A program made the translations under genes and the position numbers. 64,000 bases of DNA from Lepraria neglecta. Lineage: Eukaryota > Ascomycota > Lecanoromycetes > Lecanorales > Stereocaulaceae. The notes under the pieces are model-generated. The model was not told where the DNA came from, made no database searches, and saw nothing but the letters and a program-made list of their open reading frames with translations. The stretch's first letter is position 1, and every line of letters begins with the position of its first letter. Positions 47,805 through 58,148 of the stretch are shown in pieces. The DNA lies in the NCBI GenBank assembly GCA_033220425.1, contig CM065647.1, positions 2,604,001-2,668,000 on the forward strand. Direction: 5' to 3'.

Positions 47805-48079
47805 GAAAACTCGGGTGCAACACCAACGAGGCGCTACCGAGTGGGGCACCGTTGGTGGGTTGATGCTTCTCCACCCGTATGGCCGAATTTCTTCCACGTC
47901 GCCGTCGCTGTCGCTAGAGAAGATATGAGAACTCTATAGAGAAATTTGCAGAGACCAAATTGCAACTGCGCCGTCCTTCGAATACACCCAAATTTTGGTG
48001 CAAAAAGAGGACATCCAAGTAACTATTTTCTGCCTATTGCGCTTTGAAACCTGTATAAGCAAATCGCTAACCATTTATC
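47781..48079 (+). repeat. Internal direct repeat R1
   Basis: About 300 bp, roughly 90% identical to 51281-51582. Landmarks: AAAAAGTCGAAAACTCGGGT, GGCGCTACCGAGTGGGGCAC, GTCGCTGTCGCTAGAGAAGA, AAGCAAATCGCTAACCATTT. It overlaps the inner edge of the left inverted end. Confidence 0.85.
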
Positions 48080-48118
48080 AAATGTACCGCGGAAACGGAC
48101 GTGAGGTGTGCCTATTGT

Positions 48119-48958
48119 TCAATATTTCACGCGGGCCCGCCGTTTTACTGGAGTGCAGTCAGTAGGAGCGCGATCGAAGCAAAGCACGAGATACGTACCT
48201 CGCAGACGCGTCTCAATATGAAACGAGATAGGATTCTCGCCTATGTTATACATCTGTAAGGCAGCCGCCTTGAATTTGCGGGCGTGATCAACTTCGACGT
48301 CGTTTTTGCCAATACGACAAAGAATTCGGTCGGTCGAGCCGTTATAGACACCGTCCTCGCGCAAGACCTCTTTAAACATTCCAAATTCGATCTCGTCTGA
48401 TGTAATACTGGCCAGAGGTTTTTTCTCCTTAATGATATCGGAGGCGAAGAAAAGCGTATTCGCCGTCGTCTCTGTCGACCGGATATAGAATCCTGTTTCA
48501 CCGAAGGTAAGCGGACGCGCTATACATAGAGCACTATCCGTAGAGAGAGACGGTACGGCACGCCTTCTGCGATTGCGATAGTGATTGTAGGTATTATTGA
48601 TCTTTCTGGCCATACCCAATTTGCAACTCTCCAGCCAGGGTTGGGGGATTCTAGGTGTGAAAACGGAGGGAAATGCTGTTTCTAAGTGCTGTAAGGCCTC
48701 GCCGAGTTTGGCCTGGTTCTCCGGTGTCCCTAGGGACGTGCCAATGATATGTCTCCTTTCCATCTCTTTCTTCAATACTGCTCGAATCTCCTTACAGTAG
48801 GCCTGTTCGACCATAAGGCCACGCGAAATAACCGAGACCGTCCAATTCCCGGGGTTAGTATTTTCGTAGAATTCGGCAGAAGGTGAAGAGGCTAGAGAGG
48901 AGGGGGAAACGCCGGCGGCGACGGCTGCGGGCTCGTACCGTTGTTCCATAGCGGGCAT
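48119..48958 (-). CDS. Intact 279-codon frame of unrecognised function inside the mobile island
   Basis: Uninterrupted from ATG 48958 to TAA at 48119, ending 40 bp from repeat R1. The sequence is not low-complexity: NTNPGNWTVSVISRGLMVEQ, AYCKEIRAVLKKEMERRHII, GEALQHLETAFPSVFTPRIP, ARKINNTYNHYRNRRRRAV and a C-terminal half rich in beta-strand-like stretches (GTYLVLCFDRAP). A basic patch (HYRNRRRRAVP) could touch nucleic acid. I recognise no domain and see no catalytic signature. In contrast to the two other genes of the island it has no premature stop. It might be an accessory protein of the outer element or a captured host gene. Confidence 0.6.
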   Translation of the reverse strand: MPAMEQRYEPAAVAAGVSPSSLASSPSAEFYENTNPGNWTVSVISRGLMVEQAYCKEIRAVLKKEMERRHIIGTSLGTPENQAKLGEALQHLETAFPSVFTPRIPQPWLESCKLGMARKINNTYNHYRNRRRRAVPSLSTDSALCIARPLTFGETGFYIRSTETTANTLFFASDIIKEKKPLASITSDEIEFGMFKEVLREDGVYNGSTDRILCRIGKNDVEVDHARKFKAAALQMYNIGENPISFHIETRLRGTYLVLCFDRAPTDCTPVKRRARVKY

Positions 48959-49077
48959 ATATACAAGATATAGAGTGTCGATCGATACGTCGGTAGTAAG
49001 AGAAAGGGGTATAGGAAAGGATCAAAAGGTCGGTATAAAGAATAATTCCGTACTAAGCCTATAGTAATTAGAAGTTA

Positions 49078-51205
49078 TCCCGGCCCGACGACACCTCCGG
49101 CTCAGCGACACCCTACACGAAAAAATCATCAAATTTTCAATCATGGATTGCTCTACCCACAACGCTCGTATTGATCTCGCAGTCGCTGATTTGCATCAGC
49201 AAGAGAAGCCTAATTTCAAGGCTACAGCTAGAAAACATGCCGTCAACAATACGACCTTGAAACGCCGATACCAACGCCGACAGCTGTCCAAGCAAGCTGC
49301 TTCTTCCGAATATCGCTAATACCTTACTTTCGCTCAAGAAGAGACCTTGATAGGCTTAATTAATAGCCTAACCGATCGTGGAATACCTCCTACCAGCCAA
49401 ATTGTACGCAATTTAGCACAAGAGATGATTGGCCGGCCGGTAGGGAAGAACTGGACTGGCGATTTTGTCAAGCGCTACAAAACTAGGCTCAGAAGCCTCT
49501 ATCTACGAAATATCGATAGCCAGCGAATGAAAGCAGAGTATACGCCTTTATTCAAGTAATTCTATAACTTAGTAACTCTTCTGAAGCGTTGGTTAGTTAG
49601 ATTACTAATATTCAATACAGCTAATCGCCGCTGTCGAGAAATATAATATTACCAGCGATAACATCTACAACTGGGATAAAAAAGGATTCGTGATTGGCCA
49701 AGCAGGTGCTACACAGCGTATAATAAGCAGGGAAGCCCTTGAAAACGGCCGTATCACATATACAAGTCAAGATAGAAGCAGAGAATTCATTAGCTTGCTT
49801 ACATATATCAACGCTACAGGAGCTACTCTCCCTCCATCACTCATCTACAAAGGTGAATCTACACTGCAAGATATATGGCTAGAGGACTAGCTACCTAAAG
49901 ATACAGCCCATTTCGCAGTCTCATCAAACGGATAGAGTTATAATGCTTTAGGTCTTCATTGGCTAGAAGCAATATTTCACCATTATAAAAGTAAAAGGGC
50001 CGGAAGAGGACGTCGTTTATTGATTGTCGATGGACATAGCAGTCATATCAACCTGAAGTTCATCGATCTATATAATAAACTACGTATTCTCGTGTTAGTT
50101 TTACCTCCACATTCAACGCATCGTTTGTAACCTCTTAATATATCCCTTTTTGCGCCTTTAGCGTCTTATTACACCAAGGGTCTCAATGAATTAATAATAA
50201 ATAGTCTAGCTATGGTCTCTATATCGAAAAGAGCCTTTTGGAGCGTCTTCTGGCCTGCTTGGCAGAAGGCATTTACACCTGCAAATATCGCTTCCGGCTT
50301 CGAAAAAACTGGCATTTGGCCCTATAATCCAGCGATGACTCTAGACAAAATCACCAAGCCGACTCCGACCGAAGCCCCTTCAATAGTAAAGACACCAATA
50401 ATATATCGTACTATCCGCCGAGTCTAACGACAATACTATAATCAACCGAATTCACCTTTACTTAAGAAGCTTTTTCGAGCGAATGAACGCCTTACTTCTC
50501 AGCACTCAGTAGACCAATATATTATTAAAGGCTTAATAGTATCCCTTAGGAATGAAAAGAAGAAGAGACAATGTAGTAAACGCCTTAATCTACTTGGTGA
50601 AGAAGATTCTAGGCCTCAATTCTTTAGCCTACAGCGAGTACAAGCTGCCCGTCAATTTCAAGCTACAAAAGACGCTGAAGAAGTACTACGACAGCAGCAA
50701 GCCCTTGACAAAAAAGCTTTAGCAGCTACCAGAAAGGCTCAAAAAGAGGAGGATAAGCTACATAGGGCAATACTCGCTACCAAAAGACGTCAACTCGCTA
50801 CAGAAGCGTTAGCCCAGAAAGCTGCAGATAAGCAAGCTCAAAAAGAGCTAAGAGAAGCAGCAAAACACTATAGCGCAGGGTAACTAAGCTTAAACAAGCA
50901 ATCTACAAAGCTTCCAAAAGCTCAAAAGACTCTTAAGAAGCAAGTAAAAGGGTCTAGTCATACTATCGTCGCATTACAAGTCGAGGAGGTAATTTCAGCT
51001 ACATCTCGTAGAAGGAAGGTTCAACGCCCACGGCGCTTTGATATATGAGGATTCTGGGCTCAATCATTGTATATATACCTTCTATCTACTACATATTTAA
51101 TTCTAAACTCACCAATCGTTGCGGTTGTTGATTGGTGACGAATATAGTATTTTAATGATTTCGTCAAAAGGGTGTCGCCGGGCCGGGGGTGTCGCCGAGC
51201 AGGGA
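49078..51205 (+). mobile_element. Fot1/pogo-type (Tc1/mariner superfamily) DNA transposon, 2.1 kb
   Basis: The ends are imperfect inverted repeats of about 45 bp: TCCCGGCCCGACGACACC... at the left and, in reverse complement, TCCCTGCTCGGCGACACC... at the right; both share (C/G)CGACACC(T/C)CCGG and a GCGACACCCT block. TA flanks the left tip. It carries one transposase gene (next entry) and sits between repeats R1 and R2. Confidence 0.75.
49143..51048 (+). pseudogene. Decayed pogo/Fot1-type transposase with seven premature stops
   Basis: Two exons, 49143-49571 and 49621-51048 (49-nt intron, branch TACTAAT). It has the N-terminal helix-turn-helix and CENP-B-type DNA-binding region (FKATARKHAVNNTTLKRRYQ, LTDRGIPPTSQIVRNLAQEM, GKNWTGDFVKRYKTRL) and DDE blocks NIYNWDKKGF, LLIVDGHSSHIN and LPPHSTHRL. 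Stops in frame: TAA 49317, TAA 49557, TAG 49888, TAG 49933, TAA 50128, TAA 50425, TAA 50881. The third catalytic Asp of the family is Asn here (codon AAT at 50137-50139). Each change fits C-to-T or G-to-A in a CpA/TpG context. The real terminator is TGA 51046. Not functional. Confidence 0.9.
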
Positions 51206-51280
51206 TTACGTCTAGCGTGTAATAAGCGATGTCTGACTCGAACGCCAAGCATATCAAGCGCTGTTCGACTCGGATATTAC

Positions 51281-51582
51281 TGTAAACCATATATACAAAA
51301 AGTCGAAAACTCGGGTGTAACACCAACTAGGCGCTACCGAGTGGGGCACCGTTGCTGGGGTGATGCTTCTCCACCTCATCGACGTCCCCGTATGGCCGAA
51401 TTTCTTCCACATCGCCGTCGCTGTCGCTAGAGAAGATACAAGAACTCTATAGAGAAGACCAAATTGTAACTGCACTGTCCTTCGAATACACCTAAATTTT
51501 GGTGCAAAAGGAGGACATCCAAGTAACTGTTTTCTGCCCATTGCGCATTGAAACCTGTATAAGCAAATCGCTAACCATTTAT
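51281..51582 (+). repeat. Internal direct repeat R2
   Basis: Partner of R1. It ends 80 bp before the start codon of the next decayed gene and could carry its promoter. Confidence 0.85.
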
Positions 51583-51663
51583 CTCTTCTTCAGACGCCTA
51601 TAACCACTCCTACAGATAAATCTATATATCCTCCCTACCTCTCCCTCTCTTTCCTGATCCAGG

Positions 51664-52810
51664 ATGCCCGGTGGACGGCCCCGCAAGAGCTTAGAAGCAT
51701 ACAAAGATGAGATTCTTTAATGGGTGCAAGACGATATCAAAATCGACACCATCCTGGGACGTCTCAATACTGTATATCCTGGCGCTAACGTTAGAAAGAC
51801 TACGCTGAAGGAGCATCTGAAAGAATGGGAAGCCTACAAGTACGATAAGATCGATTGGTCGCTGGTGAGCGTCGCCTATATCAAGGACCTTTTCTATAGA
51901 CGTGTCTATAAAGATGATAAGATGCTGGCTATGCTGGCGCAGGATGGGAAGGGTAAGACGAAGAAGGGCAAGAACATGAGACCTCGAGACCTTAGCATCT
52001 GCTTACATTAAAACCCTCCGCAATAAGCAGATAGCAGGGCTGGACGATTTCATGTAACGACAAATCTACTAGAAAGACGCGACATTCAACGGCCTTCTAG
52101 ACGATCCAACATGCGTCGCTCATTGGTACTCAAATCTACATCTTAAGAAGGAGATATATTGCCCCGTTGAAGACGTCGTTTATAGAGTCAGTACTATTAC
52201 AGAATTAATCAAGTCTCTCAACGGTAAAAAAAAAGGACCGGAAACTACCTACGAGGTATAGGCGATCTGCGAATACAAGAATCCTCTACTAGTTATTGAA
52301 GAAGAAGTTAAGGACACCCACTATGATTTACTAATTAAGGTAGAGAAGACCGCCGGAGCCCTATCTACATCGAAAAGTAAAAGACCTTCAATCAAGCAGG
52401 AAAAGCCGGCTTCTTTAGTAAAGGCTTCTTCTGTAAGCAAGGCCTCATCGAGCAAAACACCTTCTACGAGCAGGGTGTCCACACCCCGCAAGAAGCCTAT
52501 ATCAGGAACACCGCAACGGGCAGATCGCCAGCGTCCTGCGGTCGACCAATCTCAAAAAGATCAGACGCCTCATACGTCACCATCCCCTGCAGGTAAAAAA
52601 CCGGAGACAGTAGCGCCATCTATAGAGAGCTCGGTAGATAATGCGCTCGAGGTAGTAAGCAATGCAGACAATAAGGACATTATTTATATCGATTCAGAAG
52701 GCGATGACTGGACTCCTCCACCGGATCCTTTTGCTCTATGCAAGCCGCTAATCATAATTAAATCAGAGAAATCTCGCGAGTCTTTTAGCGATGTAAATAT
52801 ATATATCTAA
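51664..52810 (+). pseudogene. Decayed transposon-borne gene, unrecognised product
   Basis: Starts MPGGRPRKSLEAYKDEIL, which resembles the N-terminal helix-turn-helix of fungal repeat-encoded and Clr5-like proteins, followed by LNTVYPGANVRKTTLKEHLK. A 43-nt intron (51953-51995, GTAAGA...TTAG) joins QDGK to ASAYIKTLRN. Stops: TAA 51718, TAA 52055, TAG 52070, TAG 52259. After the last one a 183-codon tail is open to 52810; it is Ser/Lys/Pro-rich (KSKRPSIKQEKPASLVKASS) and ends in an acidic motif IIYIDSEGDDW. No catalytic domain is visible, so its role in the element is unknown. Confidence 0.6.
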
Positions 52811-54008
52811 TAGCCTTTTTTTGGACTAACATCAGTAGCATCAACCGTAGCAGCGTCAGCCTTCTCTAAGTTCTCTGAAGCAACCACAAGCTGTTGAAGA
52901 AACTCCGCGATCTAACGTTCCTGAGCAGTATAATCGTCATACGTCGAAATTGTCAATAGACAACCCACCGCGGAAGATACAAATTTTAACTCGGGCAAAA
53001 AGACGAGCTGAGCAGGATTCTTCAACAAAATCCTAGGGGTTGGCGGCGGTGATATAGCTCATAGTACGTAACACCAAGTACACCGCCTTCATTAGTGAAG
53101 CTAAGAGGTGTACCGAGCAGCAGGGCTAGTCGCCAAATGACCTCGTCGTCGCCGCATCGAGACTTCAACATTCTCACTATTTTGGTCCGCAAGCATATTC
53201 AACATATTTAACTATCGGTATTCAAAGCTTTCTCTTGGAGGTACATCATATCGAACTTTCTCTCACCAAAACACCACTAAAATCAGGTAACCCCAAAGTA
53301 CCTACAAGATCACTGATCTCTCGCAATATTCCTATATAGCCATCCTACATAGTCACTCATTCAAACACCAACAATATCATTCTCACTGTCTCCGACGGCT
53401 TGATTTCCACCAGTCACACGTCTCACCTTCCGCTCCGCCCGCCGGCGTCGTCCCATTGGTCCCAGCCACCGATGTCGCCGGCCAGGGACCCCCACCGCAT
53501 GCCGTATACTCACCGGCGCCGCATGCCACATACGCCACCGAGTCGCGTCCCAGGCCCAGTCCAAAATTTTTTTTGCAACTGGACTTGGGTACGCATTAGC
53601 AAACAATCAATCAAACAAGCCAATAAGCAAATAAGCGCATAATCATATAGTCAGCAGATTTTTTTTTGTCTTCAGCGCAGCGCTCAGCGTTACCACAATA
53701 TCATCATCATTCATATAGCAGATTCGAACCTAGGAGCTCTTGCCACTGACATTTGCGTCGCAATTCTGCCGCTAAACCACAGCACTCATTAGATGTCGGA
53801 GCAGTATTTGAACATATATGGATTTGTCGACGGTTGCCACTGATGGCTTCAGCTCTGCGCCATCGCCACCTACGTAGCTGAGACTCCACCAGAGCCACCT
53901 ACGCACCAGAAGCAACTACAGATAGGGCTATAGGGTGTCTGGGCAGCGCGTTGTAGACGTAGACATGTAAATATGCAAATATGTATGCAAATTTGGCGGT
54001 GCTCGGCA
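52811..54008. other. Non-coding part of the mobile island
   Basis: No supported frame; GC-rich patch at 53430-53560 and the tRNA-like stretch at 53720-53785. Confidence 0.5.
53720..53785 (-). repeat. tRNA-like sequence, possible SINE head
   Basis: On the minus strand it has an A-box-like TTTAGCGGCAGAATTG and a good B box GGTTCGAATCTG at tRNA spacing. The T-stem and acceptor stem do not pair well, so it is not a working tRNA. A run of T on the plus strand (A on the minus) lies 50 bp further at 53661-53668, as in a tRNA-derived SINE. Confidence 0.35.
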
Positions 54009-54258
54009 GACTTTTTGTATGTACGGTCAACAGTATCCCGAACGACAAAAAATCTTTAAATATTACTTTAAGAGTAACTTCTGCTATAGTTAATAAAACC
54101 TAATTATTCGAGCAGATTTCTCATCGCGAGAGCTAGCTCTATAAATTATTTTAACTAAATATAATAGTATATACCTTTCTTAGAGATCCGAAATTTTAGA
54201 AGGTAGAGGAGAGAACAGGGCGCAGCGCCAAGCATTCCTATGAATCTTGTATATAGCG
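54009..54258 (-). repeat. Right long inverted end
   Basis: Inverted copy of 47550-47804; see that entry. Confidence 0.8.
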
Positions 54259-54278
54259 AAAACTAAAGTCCTAGTAAA

Positions 54279-54443
54279 ACCGCTGAGTGGGCCACCGGCC
54301 CCAAAGCTATCCCACAAGTCCTTGTCTAGTCGACAGATTGATTCCCCAGAAAACTCCGGATTCCTGCTCCGAGGGGGCCCCCCTCTAGGGGCGTAATTGA
54401 CAGACTCCAAGGCAGCTTCTGGGCGGGTGGCCCACTCAGCGGT
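54279..54443. repeat. 165-bp foldback element (MITE-like)
   Basis: Begins ACCGCTGAGTGGGCCACCGG and ends with its near-perfect inverse CCGGGTGGCCCACTCAGCGGT-like (one mismatch within 20); the similarity extends to about 30 bp on each side. It lies directly against the right edge of the big element and 190 bp before the P450 start. No clear target duplication. Confidence 0.6.
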
Positions 54444-54635
54444 GAATCCTTCTACAGTACGTGCACATCTGACACGCGGATGCTCACCCGTTTCCCCGCT
54501 CCTAGGCTCCAAGGCGCATATGACCCCCTCCTGGCAGGCTTTGAAACACCTCTCACCGCAATCTCCATTTCCAGTCATCATTCTTCCCTGTTCCTTCAAC
54601 CTAGCCCTCCCACCTTCTCCAAGATCTCCGTAACC

Positions 54636-56581
54636 ATGCTCGGCAATATTCTCCTGTTAATATTGCTGCCGATACCGGCATGGATACTCTACTCTCTGTA
54701 CTGCCTCGCTTCCAATTATCACCAGGCTCGAAAGATTGGCGTGCCCATTGTGGTCCTCCCTATTGACTCAGGAAATCCTTTATGGATGAGCGTCGACACG
54801 CAATTCATTCGATTATTCAAATATAGTCCTTTTGGGAAGGGTCACTTCACCAGGTTCAACTGGCGGGGCTGGGAAATTCAAGATCGATACAGGGCCCACC
54901 AAGAACTGGGCGATGCCTTCATTTTTGTCACGCCGGGCAAGAACTGGCTTCAGCTATGTAATGCTGAGGCCTTGGCAGATATTTTTCACCGGCGGGAAGA
55001 CTTCGTCAGGCCCACTGAAATGCTAGGTAAGCTGGCTCTACCATGGGACCGACGGCAATCTTTGCAACTGCGCTGACAACGAAGACATGTTGAACGTTTT
55101 TGGGCCTAACATTGGCACTGTGAGTTACATCCCTTTTGTCCGTTGACGCTATCACTAATGCGCTCCGGTAGACCGAAGGCCAGCAATGGCAGCGTCACCG
55201 AAAAATCACTGCTGCTTGCTTCAATGAGCAGAACAACGCGCTTGTGTGGTCAGAAAGCGTCCGTCAGGCGACAGGAATGCTCGAATACTGGAGTACTAAG
55301 CCGGTTGTCAATAGTGTTGCTGACGATGTTCGGACATTGTCACTTCATGTCTTGTCGAGCGCAGGGTTTGGCAAGTCGTACCCATTTCGCGGCTCCGACG
55401 AAGACATGGGCGACAACGACTCCACAAGTTATCAAAACTCCCTGAAGCTCATCCTCGACAATTGTATTCCTCTCATGGCTCTGGGCCCTCAAAACCTCTC
55501 CAAACCTTGGGTCCCGAGCAAATGGAGAAAGATCTTCCAAGCAACAGTAACATTCAAACATCACATGACAGAAATTTACGAGGCGGAGAAGAAGAATTTG
55601 ATGCAAAGCCGAAGCGTTAGCAACAACCTCATGACCTCGCTCATTCGGGCATCTCAAGAAATGACGGATGTGGCAAATGCGAGTGAAGGGAGGAAAGAAA
55701 GCAGGCCTCCCCAGAATGAACAATCAGGCTTGACAGAGACCGAAATCTACGGCAATATCTTCGTTTTCAATTTCGCTGGTCATGATACTACCGCTAATGT
55801 TTTAGCCTTTGCTGTTGTGCTTCTCGCCACTCGACCAGACATACAAGACTGGATGGCGGAGGAATTGCAGCATGTTCTAGGGGACAAGGAGCCAGCAGAA
55901 TGGTCGTTCTACGACGATTTTCCACGTTTAAAGCGCTGCCTCGCGGTTCTTGTAAGTAACACCGACACTTCCCACTTGGTCCTTCACAACATCAACTTAA
56001 TGACACGAAACAAGTACGAGACCGTCCGCCTCTACACTCCTGTTGCCATCTTGAAATCTACCAGTACACCTCAACAGCTCAGGATAGGCACCAAGATCTT
56101 TGTCATCCCCGCCAACACAATGATCATCCCGAGTTATTCCGCCCTACACACACATCCTCGTCACTGGGGTCCCAGTTCCCTCGAATGGGAGCCTAAGCGG
56201 TGGATTGTGCCTGACACCCACTCGACAACAGACACCCTGCACGACTCAGCCGCTCCCAAATCAGACTCTCACTCCTTACAAAGCGAAACCTTCCTTGCCC
56301 TCCCCAAGAAAGCCAGCCCCTTCGTCGCATGGTCGGACGGCCTGCGCAGCTGTCCCGGCCGGAAATTCTCCCAAGTGGAGTTCGTGGCTGTCATGGCGGG
56401 ACTGTTTCGCGAGGCCAGGGTCAAGCCTGTTTTGGAGCCGGGAGAGGACGATGAGATGGCGAGAAGGAGGATTGCGCTATTAGTTGAGAGAGAGAGCGGG
56501 ATGGTGCTGTTGCTGCAGATTCTGAGGCCAGAGAAGGCGAGGTTGGTGTGGGAGAGACATGTAAAGAATAGTAGGTTGTAA
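54636..56581 (+). CDS. Cytochrome P450 monooxygenase, 590 aa
   Basis: Four exons: 54636-55026, 55085-55119, 55172-55951, 56015-56581. The 35-nt second exon joins TEMLDMLNVFGPNIGTTEGQ. An N-terminal membrane anchor (MLGNILLLILLPIPAWILYS) places it on the endoplasmic reticulum. Motifs: I-helix FNFAGHDTTANVLAF, ExxR as ETVR at residues 404-407, and the haem loop VAWSDGLRSCPGRKFSQVEF with Cys near residue 515. It uses molecular oxygen and NADPH-P450 reductase; the substrate is unknown. An unusual feature is the Ser/Thr/His-rich insert before the haem loop (DTHSTTDTLHDSAAPKSDSH). It stands alone next to mobile DNA, without recognisable cluster partners, and its frame is intact. Confidence 0.93.
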
Positions 56582-57288
56582 TGGATAGTAGAGTACTATA
56601 GAAAAGTATAGCGGAGAAGAGGTTAGTGGAGAGGTCTACGAGCTAGGGTGTTTCTAATAAACAAGAGATAGAGCAGTGGAAAGCTGAGCACGAGGTAAAC
56701 CATAGAACGTATCGTTCCGGATGCTGACTGGGTGTGCTTGCATATAGTACACTTAGGCTACCTCTCCACGTCCTCAACGTCCTTAGTGGTATTCAAGTCC
56801 CAAGTCCCAAGTGCGCAGGATACAAGGATACTTAGCTGAAACTCGCGCAGATCGTGCTTGTTATATCAGAGTACTAAGGAAGGAGAAATTTTTGGTAGCA
56901 TCAGCATATATCTTTAACCTTTGATTTCCCTTTCCAGTTCCATGCCCCTGTGAACATCTCCGAACAATATCAACCCTTTCGACCAGGCGTCCCAATACAA
57001 TGACCCCAATGATGAAGAGCAACAAGCTATACGTCAAGCCTTGGGGCCTGATGCAGCACAAGAGAGATCTGTTACCGATCCAAATGCTTCTCAGCCCAGT
57101 CAAGCATGCAAGTAGGTTGAACAGGCCGTGGCTTCTTTGGGAAGCCTTAAAACCAGAGCTAGAAATCAATTCAGTAGTATCTGCTAATTAGGCTCAGCAG
57201 TGCAGCGCTTAATATAGCGTAAGATACTTTTAAAGTTGCAATGTGGCAGAAATAATAAAGGCGCTCGGCTGGGATAGAAAACCGAAGC
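56582..57288. other. Intergenic; possible 5' exon of the next gene
   Basis: A plus-strand stretch at 56997-57106 (DEEQQAIRQALGPDAAQERS in one frame) could be an upstream exon of the methyltransferase, but I cannot join it. Otherwise nothing seen. Confidence 0.35.
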
Positions 57289-57364
57289 CGGAGACAATTA
57301 CTTCGCCCAACAACACGAGAGAGAAACAAAAGTTGACGGTAAGAGTCAGAAAAGACTATACAAA

Positions 57365-58018
57365 ATGATGCAGGATGTGGGAACTGAACTGCACAATGCT
57401 ACGCAAGCATTCTCGTTCGATAAGAAAAGTGTTGAAATCTTGGACCTGTGCATAGCTCCTGGCGGCTTTGGCGCTTGTGCTCTCCGAGAGAACCTGATGG
57501 GTGGGGTGGACGGATTCGGTCTCCCAGTTGAGGAAGAAGGACATCCTATTCTCGTGCCATATGGCAAGAGAGGTAGCCGCATCCGGGTGCATTTCTCAGA
57601 TATTAAAATGTGGGCGGAAGAATTGGGGGTGAATATAATCCCGAAAGATCATCCTGATGCATCTAAGTTCTGCCGTGGTTGGCCTTACGTTCATACGTCT
57701 TATGACTTGGTCATTTGTGACGGCCAGGTTCTGTCGACGCATCAGATCGCAGAGTACTGGGAGCGAACCGAATCGACCCGTCTACCGAATGCACAACTGG
57801 TCCTTGGACTTCAGAGAATCAAACCCGGGGGAACTCTGATCTTGCTATTTCATAGGATTCATAAATGGCGCTGCCTAAGATTGCTGAGACCATTCAATAG
57901 CTTCGCAAAGGTTCAAGTTTATAAACCAAAGACTTCACACACCGAGAAATCTTCCTTTTATCTTGTTTGCCAAGAACGTGTAACCTGGATGGCCCAAGGC
58001 GATTGGAGCCACAGATAG
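57365..58018 (+). CDS. FtsJ-like (RrmJ-fold) SAM methyltransferase, 3' end damaged
   Basis: Open from ATG 57365 for 217 codons; the same frame is open back to 57289 (GDNYFAQQHERETKVDGKSQ), directly after a possible acceptor GGATAG, so an upstream exon probably exists. The SAM site is ILDLCIAPGGFGACAL, followed by DLVICDGQVLSTHQ and QLVLGLQRIKPGGTLILL, the order seen in fungal FtsJ-domain proteins. The frame stops at TAG 58016 and again at TAG 58022, yet after a good intron (GTAGGC...TTTCAG) the downstream DNA to 58148 encodes the expected C-terminal block VVEEFGPKFIHL. The two TAGs could be former CAG codons. The protein may therefore be truncated by mutation. Substrate unknown; several relatives modify RNA. 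Confidence 0.7.
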   Translation: MMQDVGTELHNATQAFSFDKKSVEILDLCIAPGGFGACALRENLMGGVDGFGLPVEEEGHPILVPYGKRGSRIRVHFSDIKMWAEELGVNIIPKDHPDASKFCRGWPYVHTSYDLVICDGQVLSTHQIAEYWERTESTRLPNAQLVLGLQRIKPGGTLILLFHRIHKWRCLRLLRPFNSFAKVQVYKPKTSHTEKSSFYLVCQERVTWMAQGDWSHR

Positions 58019-58148
58019 GTTTAGGAAATCGTAGGCAAACGCTACCTTTCAGGACTATCGAGTAACGTCTAATGCTATTAAGCCGCTTGATCAAGAAGAC
58101 ATCACTGCAGTGGTCGAAGAATTTGGCCCAAAGTTTATTCACCTATAA

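Larger units (their letters stand above)
47550..54258. mobile_element. ~6.7-kb composite element with long inverted ends
   Basis: The two ends are inverted copies over about 250 bp. Perfect blocks are 27 nt (from AAGATTCATAGG at left to its complement near 54215-54241), the 15-nt AGAGCTAGCTCTCGC, and 26 nt (47779-47804 against 54009-54034). Inside are ~300-bp direct repeats, an intact 279-codon minus frame, a nested Fot1/pogo-type element, a decayed plus-strand gene and a tRNA-like stretch. It separates the RecQ and P450 genes. Target-site duplications at the outer edges could not be fixed. It may be one transposon, or several nested insertions bounded by a DNA-transposon pair. Confidence 0.7.

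Noticed and set aside
49143-52810. Stop-codon reassignment as explanation for in-frame TAA/TAG
   Set aside because: Intact genes in the window end with TAA and TAG normally, and the stops cluster only in mobile or accessory genes.
53720-53785. Functional tRNA gene
   Set aside because: The acceptor and T stems do not pair; only the promoter boxes look right.
47550-54258. Giant Starship-type element or retrotransposon
   Set aside because: No tyrosine-recombinase captain, reverse transcriptase or integrase motif was found; inverted rather than direct outer repeats.
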